Shown one piece after another: positions 53,033 to 62,835 of a stretch of DNA of 64,000 nucleotides (positions within the stretch are counted from its first letter, which is position 1; each line of letters starts with the position of its first letter). A program made the translations under genes and the position numbers. Source of the stretch: Malacoplasma penetrans HF-2 (GTDB lineage: Bacteria; Bacillota_I; Bacilli_A; Mycoplasmatales; Mycoplasmoidaceae); contig NC_004432.1 in the NCBI RefSeq assembly GCF_000011225.1, positions 62,001-126,000 on the forward strand. Direction: 5' to 3'. The notes beneath the pieces were generated by a model. That model did not search any database. It saw nothing but the letters and a program-made list of their open reading frames with translations, and had not been told where the DNA came from.

Positions 53033-54772
53033 TTATTTGTTTTTAGTAAAGAACTTTTCAAGTTTTTGAATAATTACATCTAAATGTACAGTTGGATCTT
53101 TGTATTTTTCTTTTTTACCCATGTATAGATGTAGATAGATTGAAGAAGTAATTTCAATTGCAATTGATGAAATTGCAATATTTGTAAATGCAGTAAATAG
53201 CATTACTTTGTAATCACTTACTAATATAGCAATGTTTCACATGCTATATAAAATAGGGAAGAAGAAAATTAATCCTTGAGCTAAAGAAGCCACAATATTT
53301 AAAAACATTTTTCCTGTTGATTGGAAAAGACTTAATCCAGAAATTGATAAAGATAGAAGTGGGAATTGGAATAACAATGTACAGAATAATAATGTTAGTA
53401 CATGAATTTCAGATGGTGTATTGGCGTTAAAGAATGAAGTAACTGAAGGTCCTCCAAATAAGAATATTGGTCAGAATACTGCATTTATTAATAAACTAAA
53501 AACTACACCTGTTATTATTCCATAGTAGTAAACAACCTTAACTCTTTTATAATTTTGTTTTTGATAGTTATAAGCAAGAATTGGTCTTAATCCATCAACT
53601 ATTCCATAGATGGCAAAAAAGATTAAATTGTAAATTGGAGTTCCACTTACAGTTTGTATATCATTGAATGCTAAACCTGCTGAAACTCCTGCATCTCCAG
53701 GAGCTGTAGAAATTGCATTTAATGTTCCAAAAAATACTATTACATAAACTATGTTAGCAACTGCAATTGAAGCATCTCTTAAAAAAGTACCTAAAGATAA
53801 AATTAGAGAAGTAGTAAAAACATTTCAATTAATTTTAAATTCTTTTAATTGTTTGAATGCAAATGAGAATGGATAATCCCCTTTGTTAACAAACTCATAA
53901 AACAAGATGAATGAAGCTACTAAAAGAATATTTACAAAATATCCTATTAGGATAGATATTCCACCACCTATAATGTCCATTTTGAAAACCAAAAAGAAGA
54001 TTAGTTCAAAAATAATATTAAATAAATTTGCTATTAAAGCAGCAAATGTAATAAAGTAACTTCTTCCTTCTGCTCTTAAGAAAAAGATCAGTAAGTTTAA
54101 AATCATAATGATAGGAATACTACCAGTAATAAAGTACATATATTTGTTTGCAGCATTTAAGATTAGTTGATGTCTAACTTGGTTGTAGGAATTAACAACT
54201 TCTGAAGTTGATACTGTACTTTTTGCTATACAAGCTTCTACTATATAAGTTTGAATACTCATAATTAATACAGTTAGTACAATTGATAAGAATAAACAGC
54301 TATAGAATGAAGAAACTCAAATGCTTTTACATTTTTGTTTGTCTTGTTGTGCTAACGCTCTACTGAATAGAACTGAAGCTCCGGAATTTATAAATAAACC
54401 AATAGAAATAAATATTAAGTTTACTGTCCCTATGACTGAAGTTTGATAAACAATCATATTTCTATTTGCTTGATAAATTAGATTATCATAATTTGCTTGG
54501 GAATCATTTGGAGATAAAACAGACAATATCTGATCTTTAGTTAATCCTGCACTTAATAATGCATTTTCCAAATAATTTATTCCATTAACAGGAATAATGT
54601 GTTGCATTAAAATTTGATCTACAAAAATGTAAATTCCAAATAGCAATGAAACAAATAAAGAAGGAACTAAAACTTTTAATGTAAGTTTTGGAATTGACTC
54701 TGTCTCATACATGCTTTCATTCAAAAATTTTCGTTTCTTGTTTTTAAAAACTTTCATATTCAAACTTTTCAT
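53033..54772 (-). CDS. MATE-family multidrug/cation efflux protein
   Basis: A polytopic protein of 579 residues with about 12 membrane helices and the MATE pattern: SIPKLTLKVLVPSLFVSLLFGIYIFVDQ near the start and a second half beginning around the AISTAPGDAGVSAGLAFNDI region. It would exchange drugs or toxins for Na+ or H+ at the membrane. Minus strand TGAs at 54317 and 53825 are Trp. ATG at 54772 is preferred over TTG at 54784. A soluble-looking internal loop of about 40 residues (ALLSAGLTKDQILSVLSPND) is longer than usual. It converges with the giant FtsX-type gene. Confidence 0.8.
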
Positions 54773-54864
54773 TTTACTTACCAATTAATTAAAGTGTATA
54801 AAGATTGTAAGTTTATTTTTTGAATTATGAAAATTATTTTTGAATAATGTAATAAAAAGTCAAA

Positions 54865-55722
54865 TTATGACAAGAAATAGCTGTCTACTATGTTAGTTTT
54901 ATATCTCAAAACAAGTAAAACAAAAGATAGTGATAATACTAATCCAAATTTAATGGCATTAAAAGCTGAATATAAAGTAAAAATTCCTGTTCAGTAATCT
55001 GGAATAAATAGTAATAATGCATTTGGATTTGCATTATATTCTTTTGCTGTTTCTATAAATCAAGCTGATTCAGTCATATGGTATAGTTGCATATATAATG
55101 GAGTAAAAAGAATACCATTAAGAACACAATTTAAAATAATTGAGTAAATAAATGTAACTACACATATTGTTAATATTCTAAGTTCTATTCCATGTATTTT
55201 TTTAAATCTTTTCTTTTTGTGGTTTAAAGAATCATTAACAGTATCTGTTGGTTTATTTAATTTATTGCTAGAAAGATATTTTTCTATAAAAATTCATTTC
55301 ATTAAAAAAGTAAAAGATAAAGTTGTTAAGTTAAGAACAATATTAAAAATTACTCCTACATATCCACCAACTCCAGCTCATAAGAAGTTAGCCAATCCTC
55401 CAACTATTGCTGCAAACAATCATCATTGTCATTTGCAAATAAATACCAAGATAATTAAAAAAACTAATGAGAAATCTAAATTTAAAAAATTTGCTAAAAA
55501 TGTAAGATGAAAAAAAGTATTTCCTACATAACAAAAGACAATGTATAAAGCTAATAAAATTGCTGTTATTACCATTGATCTAATTGAGTAAGAAGTACTT
55601 CTACCTTTTTCATCTCTTCATTTATTATGACTATGAAAAGATTTGTGATTTATACCATTTTTAGATTCATCTAAATTATTTATTTGATTTGCTGTTTGAA
55701 TTTCTTGGTTTTCTAAATTCAT
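54865..55722 (-). CDS. ECF transporter S-component-like membrane protein
   Basis: A 285-residue protein with about six membrane segments (about 50-67, 75-95, 98-120, 124-145, 183-205, 245-272) and a soluble N-terminal tail of about 48 residues. The pattern ITAILLALYIVF, LDFSLVFLIILVFICKWQWW and FAAIVGGLANFLWA, plus a C-terminal FNAIKFGLVL, resembles ECF vitamin-transporter S components, which use shared EcfA/EcfT units. Substrate cannot be assigned. It starts 1 nt after the upstream gene ends, so it is co-transcribed. TGAs are Trp. Identification is moderate. Confidence 0.6.
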
Positions 55723-55723
55723 A

Positions 55724-56422
55724 TTATTTTTTGTTTAATAGACTGATAAAATCTTCTTTATCTATACTACCATTATTTTTATTTATTTGGTTACTTTGTA
55801 ATTCCAAGTTTCCATCATCTAATCAAGAACATTCATTATCAACATTTTCTTTACTCTTAATTTCAAAGTTAGTAGAGATTTCTTTACCTTCTTTTTTTAA
55901 TTTGCTTAAAAAATCTTGAGTCAAAATAAGATCAGATAAACTGTCTTGTGTAGTGCTATCACTTACTTCTTTGTGTGTTAGCTCTTCTAATAATTGTTCT
56001 TTTTTACCTTCATCATTACTTATGATTGCATCACAAATTGAGTTAATATCAGATTCATTTAAATCATATTCTTTGTTGCTTAAAACACCTTTAATAGTTT
56101 TTATTTTAGAAGCTTGTGTTTCATTGTTGCTTTCTTCAGAAAAAATATAGTCTACAAAATTAATTTGTTTTTTGATATCTTCTATTCTTTCAGTTCTTTT
56201 TTGGTTAAATAAATTAATTTTTTCTTCTCTAGTTAAGTTATTGTCATCAAAATCAGAAACCACAGAATTATATCTTCTGTACTTGTTATATCTAAATTTG
56301 AAATCATGGATAACGGCATTATCTGATGATAAGTTATTTACTTTGTCTTGAAAACTATCAATTTGATTTTTAATGTTAGAAAGGATTTGTTTAATTTTAT
56401 TAAAACTTGCAGATGTACTCAT
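55724..56422 (-). CDS. Coiled-coil protein of unknown function
   Basis: A 232-residue, strongly charged protein, Lys/Glu/Asp/Asn/Ser-rich, with helical heptad-like stretches (about 8-45 and 65-90). It has no membrane segment or Cys. No family is recognised. TGA at 55823-55825 is Trp, giving a C-terminus of about 30 more residues. The ATG at 56422 is used because AAGGAAA lies just upstream; TTG 56446 is an alternative. The stop is 1 nt before the ECF-like gene start, so the two are translated together, which may point to a shared membrane function. Confidence 0.6.
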
Positions 56423-56447
56423 ATTAATTTCCTTATATTTAGTCAAT

Positions 56448-56470
56448 AAAAAAAGAGATTATCTCTCTTT
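56448..56470 (-). terminator. Small hairpin after the first coiled-coil gene
   Basis: AAAGAGA and TCTCTTT (plus 56452-56458 with 56464-56470) form a 7-bp stem; on the minus strand T residues follow. It overlaps the stop codon of the gene at 56459-56875. Confidence 0.5.
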
Positions 56471-56875
56471 GTTGTTTAATTCATTAATTCTTTGGTTAAT
56501 TTCGTCAATGATTTTTGAATTTTTATAAATTTGTTTTTCTCTTTGGTAAATATAAAATTTTTCACCATTGATTTTATCTTCAATATTTTTTATTTTGTTA
56601 TATTCTTCTAAATTGAAATCATTTTCAGGATTTCATGAATTATTGATATATTCAGTTGCTTCTTCATAAGTAATTCCATTTACTTCTTGAAATAAATTCT
56701 TACATACAACTAATTCAGATTTTCAAGCACTTATTTTTGATCAAGAATATTTGTTTCTTTCTTTTGAATTTTCAATAGATTTTTCAAATAATTTTATTGT
56801 TGATTTTGAATTATCAAGAGCTCTTTCTAATTCATTTTTATCTCATTTATTAACTCAATTTCTATTTTCTGACAT
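56459..56875 (-). CDS. Small helical charged protein of unknown function
   Basis: A 138-residue minus-strand ORF too broken by TGA to appear as a long conventional ORF; reading UGA as Trp gives one open frame from ATG 56875 to TAA 56459-56461. The protein is helical, with six Trp (for example ENRNWVNKWDKNELERA, YSWSKISAWKSEL) and one Cys. No family is recognised. It sits just upstream of the coiled-coil gene (36 nt, hairpin between) and diverges from metK. The number of conserved-looking Trp at TGA positions supports that it is a real gene. Confidence 0.55.
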
Positions 56876-57065
56876 ACTAATAATACTTATTTCTAAAAAT
56901 AATAACTTAAGTTAATTATATCCAATCAACTTATAATATCCAAATGGTAACTTTTTACAGTTGTGGTTTAAATATAAAAAACTAACAAAATATTTATTTT
57001 TATATCTGGTAGAAAATATGAAAAATTGTATAAAATATTTAATAGTTTTGTAATTGGAGTTTTAT

Positions 57066-58202
57066 ATGGAATTGAGAAAAATAATGACAAGTGAATCTGT
57101 TGGTAAAGGTCACCCTGATAAAATTTGTGATCAAATTTCAGACGCTGTTTTAGATGAGTGTTTAAAACAAGACCCAAATTCTAAAGTGGCTTGTGAAGTT
57201 TTTGCTGCTAATAGATTAATAGTAATTGGTGGAGAAATCACTACTGCTGGATATGTTGATGTAGTAAAGATGGCTTGAAATGTATTAATTCCTTTAGGGT
57301 ATGATGAAAGTGATTTTACTATCATTTCTAATGTTAATTCTCAGTCTAATGAAATCTTTAATGCAGTTGAAAAAGATAATCAAATAGGTGCAGGTGATCA
57401 AGGGGTGGTATATGGGTATGCAACTGATGAATGTGAAAACTTTATGCCATTACCTATTAATATTGCACATGATTTAGTAAAGTGTGCTGAACAAGTAATT
57501 TGAAACACTAAAATAGACTTTATTAAACATGATATGAAATCACAAGTAACAATTGATTATGCTGATTCACAAAATCCTAAAATTGATCAAATTATTATGA
57601 GTGTACAACACTCTCAAAATGCCACTAAAGAAAGTATTGAATCTTTTTGTAATGCAATAATAGATTTTGTAGTCAAAAAATACAATCTAAACTCTGACTT
57701 CAAAAGAATCATTAATAATAGTGGAAAGTTTACAATTGGTGGACCAATTGGGGATACTGGATTAACTGGTAGAAAATTAATGGTAGACACTTATGGTTCT
57801 TTAGCTAAACATGGTGGTGGAGCTTTCAGTGGGAAAGATTGTACAAAAGTAGATAGAAGTGGAGCTTACTTTGCTAGATATATTGCTAAAAACATAGTAG
57901 CAGCTAAACTTGCTAAGAAGTGTGAAGTTCAATTAAGTTTTGCAATAGGTGCTTCTAAACCAATTGCTTTTGCAGTAGATACTTTTGGGACATCAAAATA
58001 CAGTGATGAACAAATATATGAAATCATTGTTAATACTTTTGATTTTTCAATAAAATCATTTATTGAGAAATTTAATATGAGATCTCCAATTTACAGTCCT
58101 TTTTCAACTTATGGTCATTTTGGTAGAACTGAATTAAATCCAGGATGAGAACAACTAGATAAAGTAGAAGAAATTTTAGAATTTACTAAAAAATATAATT
58201 AA
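57066..58202 (+). CDS. metK: S-adenosylmethionine synthase
   Basis: MetK makes S-adenosylmethionine from methionine and ATP, used here by PrmC and other methyltransferases. The 378-residue protein has the N-terminal [20 protein letters not shown] with catalytic His16, [35 protein letters not shown] and [19 protein letters not shown], the P-loop-like signature. TGA at 57276 and elsewhere is Trp. GGAG at 57056-57059 fixes ATG 57066; an in-frame TTG at 57054 is rejected. A -10-like TATAAA is at 57029-57034. Single gene with a terminator. Confidence 0.96.
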
Positions 58203-58224
58203 TTAAATATTGGATTAAACAAAC

Positions 58225-58269
58225 AAAAAGATTGTCTTACATATCAGTTAATTTAAGACAATCTTTTTT
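58225..58269. terminator. Terminator between metK and a convergent gene
   Basis: A 15-bp perfect stem (58225-58239 with 58254-58268) with A- and T-runs at both sides. It can serve metK on the plus strand and the minus-strand membrane gene. Confidence 0.85.
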
Positions 58270-58285
58270 ATTGTTGTTGATTGAT

Positions 58286-58885
58286 TTATTGATTTTTATT
58301 TTCAATTTCTATTTTATAGTTTTGTAATTTTATTAAATCTTTTTTAATTAACTTTACCAATTTAACAGAACTTGCAATTGAAAATGGTGAAAAGAATATT
58401 CCAGTTAAAGCTAATCAAAAACATTTACAGTACAGACGACAATATTTTTTTAATAAACTTACTTTTATTGTTAAAGCTATCATTAAAATTGCATTAATAA
58501 GTATATAAAACACTATGATGTCATCAGCAATTAAAAATAATACTGTTATCCCTAAATTTGCTTCATACATTGATAATTCTCAGTTTGGAATTTTTGAAAA
58601 AATTTGAATTTTTATTGCTAATGTATAAAAGATAGTTACACAAACAAACATTAAGGCTGTTGCTAAACTGTACAAAATTATATAAGTTCAAGCAAGTCTA
58701 TTTGTGCTTTTTAATCTTTTATTGAATTTTTTAAAAATTTTAGGGTTTTCTAGTTCTTTACTAAAATAATAGAAAGCATTTCTTTTTTGAGAATGAAGAC
58801 TTTCATTTTCTAAATATAATTTATTATCTATATTTACAAGTCAGAACATAAAACTATTAAACCAAAAAATTATTTTTTTAATCAT
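58286..58885 (-). CDS. Predicted membrane protein of unknown function
   Basis: A 199-residue ORF fully open when TGA is Trp. A basic/charged N-terminus of about 60 residues with FYYFSKELENPK, then hydrophobic segments at about 66-92, 109-146 (possibly two) and 152-172, and a lysine-rich C-terminal tail. No family is recognised, and no signal peptide or catalytic motif. It converges with metK and shares its terminator. ATG 58885 follows a weak purine-rich site. Confidence 0.6.
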
Positions 58886-59108
58886 GCTTGCCCCAAACTC
58901 TTAGGCTTTTAGACAATTTATCTACTGTTATTTGTTCTATAAATCCTAATCTAATTTGATTTTAATTCTTGTCTAATTAATGATGCTAGCCTTGTTGGTA
59001 TATGTGGTTAAAAATTATCAATTATAAATAAGTAATAAATTGTATTAGAAGAATTCATGTGCAAATAATCTAGAACATTTTCAATTTATATAAAAATATT
59101 TAAGAAAT

Positions 59109-59146
59109 AAAAAACCACTCACTAATATTTTTAGATGAGTGGTTTT
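59109..59146 (-). terminator. Terminator after the ABC ATPase gene
   Basis: An 11-bp perfect stem (59111-59121 with 59136-59146), loop 14 nt; on the minus strand T residues follow the 3' arm. The rest of the 58886-59108 gap shows no gene. Confidence 0.85.
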
Positions 59147-59159
59147 AAAACTTTTAATA

Positions 59160-60272
59160 TTAAAAGAAAGTTTGAGGATTTTTTCTTTCTTTGTCTAAGT
59201 TACCAGTTTCTTTTGTATCTACTGAACCATAAATTACATATTTTTTATAAAGGTCTTCAATTGATAAATAGTATTTTTCAAATTTAACTAATATTTCTTT
59301 AGATATTAATTTATCTATTAATTCTGCTAATTCATTTTTATCTTTGAATTCATAAATAATTTCATTATTTGAATTAACTTCATATTTACCAACTTTATCA
59401 CCCTCAAAGTCTTCAACAAGTTTAATTCTGTAGCACATTTCTCCATTTTCATTTTTATTTCTTTTTTGTGTATAAACAATTTTTCCATTATCTAAAATTG
59501 TTACAGCATTTGAATATAAATCAAGTTCAGAAAGAATATGGCTAGAAATAAAAATAGATTTATGAAGTTTTTGTAACTCTCCCAATATATCAAAGAAGTC
59601 AATTCTGGCTTTTGGATCTAAGTTTGCAGTTGGTTCATCCATGATTAAAATATCAGGATTATTAGATAAAGCTTGTGCTAATAGTATTTTCTTTTTTTGA
59701 CCACTTGAGAAGTTATTTGGTGATTGATTTCTTAAATCCCACATTCTAAATTTCTTTAAAATACTTTCAGCAAATAACTTTGCTTCTTTAGATTTAATTT
59801 TGTTTAGTTTGGCTGTGTAATATAAATAATCAAAAGATGAAATTCTTGAAGGAAAGAATGTATTTTCTGGAATATACCCCATCTTAGTTCTTGATTCTAG
59901 ATTTTTGTTATCAATTCCAGAAATATAAATTGAACCATCAAAATTTCTATATGAACCAATGATTGATTTAATAGTGGTAGTTTTTCCTGCTCCATTTGCA
60001 CCAACAAATGCATGGAATTCGCCTGGATAAACTTTAAAGTTTAAGTTATCAATAGTAGGGTGTTTTTTTCCATAATATTGTTTTCTTAAATTAACAACCT
60101 CTAGTAATGGTTTTGTTAAATCAATATCTTCCTGATTTACCCTAATGAATCTTTCAAAATATTCATGTGCAGCATTCATTTCCATTTGGTATTCTTTCTC
60201 TTTTTTTTCAAGTTGTTTACTTTTAAGAGATGAAATAAAGTTATTATCTTTTTTTGTGAATGGGAATTTCAT
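59160..60272 (-). CDS. ABC transporter ATP-binding protein
   Basis: A 370-residue ATPase. Its N-terminal 60 residues are charged and helical. The nucleotide-binding domain has Walker A GANGAGKTT, signature FSSGQKKKILLAQAL, Walker B ILIMDEPT and H-loop ISSHILSEL. A C-terminal accessory domain follows. The pattern is of ABC-2 type exporters (drug or lantibiotic type). It starts 1 nt after the end of the partner permease (60274-62313), so the two make one transporter. Substrate unknown. No TGA problem in this frame. Confidence 0.9.
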   Translation of the reverse strand: MKFPFTKKDNNFISSLKSKQLEKKEKEYQMEMNAAHEYFERFIRVNQEDIDLTKPLLEVVNLRKQYYGKKHPTIDNLNFKVYPGEFHAFVGANGAGKTTTIKSIIGSYRNFDGSIYISGIDNKNLESRTKMGYIPENTFFPSRISSFDYLYYTAKLNKIKSKEAKLFAESILKKFRMWDLRNQSPNNFSSGQKKKILLAQALSNNPDILIMDEPTANLDPKARIDFFDILGELQKLHKSIFISSHILSELDLYSNAVTILDNGKIVYTQKRNKNENGEMCYRIKLVEDFEGDKVGKYEVNSNNEIIYEFKDKNELAELIDKLISKEILVKFEKYYLSIEDLYKKYVIYGSVDTKETGNLDKERKNPQTFF

Positions 60273-60273
60273 A

Positions 60274-62313
60274 TTATTTAAAGTCCTTCTTTCTATATAT
60301 TACTAGAGAAATTAAAGTTATCACTGCACTAAAACCAATTCATGAAATGAAAAGTCCATAAGGGTTGTATAAACTAACAAGTTTTGCTTCTTGAAAGTTT
60401 GCAAATCTTGAAGATGGCGCAATTCTATATGTTGGTCTAAAAGAATAATTAAAATAACTGTTACTTGAGTTGTTTGATGGATCTTTTATTTTAAATGATA
60501 TGCTTCCACCACTGAATGCTCCTGTAAAGAATGCTTGTATACCTTTATTGTATGTATCAGTATCATTTTCAGTATTTCCTGAATCTGTTCCATTTCCGTT
60601 ACTATTTCCAGAACCAGATCCACCACCATTATTTTGATTGTTTGATTCTAATGAATTAATATAAGATCTCAAGTTAGAAATACCACTTTGGAAATTAAAA
60701 TACATTAATCTTAATAAAACAAATTGTTGAATATAATTTCTAGCTAATTCCTCTAATAAAGAAGTATTATTAGGATCTTTTTGAAGTTCTTCAAAAGCAG
60801 CCATAAATCTATCAATAATTATTTGAACATTAATAGTGCTATTTGATCCTCTTACAAAATTTCTATAAATACCTGTATAGATAATTTGATTTAATTTATT
60901 AATAGCTTTAACTCTTTGTGTGTAGTTTGTTAAGTTATATAAATCAAAATAATTTTGAACTACATCTTCTGCAACTCCATTAGTTAACTTAAAGAAGTCA
61001 TCTGCATAATTTAGAATGATTTTTGTAGCATCAGTTTCTTGTGTTGAACCATTGCTATTATTTTGTGTTCACTGTACATTATCTCAACGATATTCAAATC
61101 TTTGGTTTATTAAATTTTCAAAATCTAAGTATTCTGTATTTCCATCAACTAGTTTTACATTGTTGTAATCATACAATGTGTATTGCACATATGTACCAAA
61201 TAAATTTGAAGCATTAGTTGAAGATATACCTGTATCATATGTTGGCACAAATAAGAAATTCTCTTCTTGTGTTTGCGAACTTTGACTACTTGGTTCCATT
61301 GGATAAACTAGTTTTAAACTAGTACCTGTAAAATTACTGAAATCTTGGATTGGACTAAAGCTCAATTTAAATGGAGACTTCATAGTATCCATAATTTTCA
61401 TTTTTGCAAATGTATCTTTTGGAGCCATATTCAATGTAAACATAGAAGATAATTGCTGACCAAAATCAAATAATGCAAACTTTGGAAATACTTTAGTATC
61501 AAATTCTACTTGGTATGATTCTTCTGCAGTTCTACTAGAATTACTATTTGGTGTATAACCTTGTACTGCACTTGGTTTTCCTTGTTCAGTAACATTTAAA
61601 TAACCAATTTGATTAGTATTTTCTGAAAAGTTTGTTCCAGTATCAAAGTTAGTTTTGGTATCTATTGTTAGTGATCCTAAAATTGAAGTAACAATAATTA
61701 CAAATACTAAACCAGTTGTAGATAATAAAGAAATAATTTTATTAGCAAATAAAGAAAAGAAAACTGTGATTGATCCAAATACTGCAAAACAGATAATAGT
61801 TGCAATAAAGATTCCACCTATTACTTTTAATTGATCTACTTTATCAATTGATGGAATTGTTAATCCAATTGAAGAAAAGATTGCTCCAGTTAATGCAATT
61901 GTTGTACCAATAATTGTTAATACTAAACACTTACAAAAAAAGATTTGACTTCTATGGAGTGGCTTACTAAGTGTCATTAGTTCTGTTCCATCATCTACTG
62001 GGGTTCTAAATATCTCTACAGTAATGTAAGAAGAAATAATTGCAATTATTAAAACTAAAATTAAAGATAGTACTGGATAACTTAAAAGTAATATTGGTTG
62101 GAAACCAATAATTAATGGTGCAATAATAGCACAAGCTACAATCATTAATATATAAACAAATATATTAATGTATATAGATTTCTTTTTGAAGTTCAAACTA
62201 AAGATAAATTGAAAATATTCTTTACTAAACATTTCATATTTAATAAAGTGGTTAAAATTCTCAAAAAATGATTTAGTTTTTACAGCTATATTTTTTGTAA
62301 ATTCATTCCTCAT
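60274..62313 (-). CDS. ABC-2 type transporter permease
   Basis: A 679-residue membrane protein of one frame when TGA (minus strand, near 61083 and 60339) is Trp. About five helices lie in the first 220 residues (roughly 46-69, 73-96, 128-150, 163-188, 195-216), with VEIFRTPVDDGTELMTLSKP between helices. An external region of about 430 residues follows, containing a Gly/Ser/Asn-rich low-complexity stretch near 561-580, and the last helix is near the C-terminus. The order of an ABC-2 permease with a large extracellular insert fits an exporter partner of the ATPase just downstream. Its promoter is at 62338-62366. Confidence 0.75.
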
Positions 62314-62337
62314 ATATTCGCCTTTTTATTTTTATTA

Positions 62338-62366
62338 ATAGTAAAACTTTAGGTTTTTGATTTCAA
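62338..62366 (-). promoter_or_regulatory. Promoter of the ABC permease/ATPase unit
   Basis: On the minus strand TTGAAA (62366-62361) and TACTAT (62343-62338) are separated by 17 nt, 25 nt before the ATG at 62313. Confidence 0.6.
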
Positions 62367-62473
62367 CAATATATTTTACATATATATGTTTATATTTTCT
62401 AATTTTATGAATTGTTGATTGAAAGCATTTATTATATAAAATAAAAATTTTAAAAAAGATAAAAATTAATAAA

Positions 62474-62500
62474 TTAGCAGTTATAATAGTTAAGTGATAA
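62474..62500 (+). promoter_or_regulatory. Degenerate CIRCE element at the groESL promoter
   Basis: TTAGCAGTT (62474-62482), exactly 9 nt, then AAGTGATAA (62492-62500). The consensus HrcA operator is TTAGCACTC-N9-GAGTGCTAA, so 7/9 and 7/9 positions match, and the spacing is exact. A TATAAT (62482-62487) lies in it, so HrcA binding would block the polymerase. hrcA is at 17238-18254 of this window. Confidence 0.65.
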
Positions 62501-62533
62501 TTTTTTAAAATTTATAAGTTTAAGGAAGGAAAT

Positions 62534-62806
62534 ATGGAATTTAGACCTTTAGGAAAAAGAGTTCTTTTAAAAAGAAGTGAAGTTGAAACAACTACTAAAA
62601 CAGGAATTGTTTTACCAAATTCAAATGATGCTCAAAAACCAAGTTATGGAATTATTAAATCAATCAGTTCTGAAATCAATAATTCTAATTTAACTGTTGG
62701 AGCAACTGTATATTTTAAAGAATATAAAGCTAACCAAATAAAAGTGGATAACCAAGAGTATCTAGTTGTAGAACTAGATGATATTCTAGGTGTTTTATAC
62801 AAATAA
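62534..62806 (+). CDS. groES: Co-chaperonin GroES
   Basis: GroES caps the GroEL chamber. The 90-residue protein has FRPLGKRVLLKRSEVET and the mobile-loop region TKTGIVLPNSNDAQKPSYG, with GATVYFKEYKANQIKVDNQEYLVVELDDILGVL. AAGGAAGG (62522-62529) is the ribosome binding site. groEL follows after 29 nt. It has a HrcA operator-like site upstream. Many mollicutes lack groESL, so its presence is notable. Confidence 0.96.
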   Translation: MEFRPLGKRVLLKRSEVETTTKTGIVLPNSNDAQKPSYGIIKSISSEINNSNLTVGATVYFKEYKANQIKVDNQEYLVVELDDILGVLYK

Positions 62807-62835
62807 TTTTTTATATTAAGTAATGGAGACTAATT

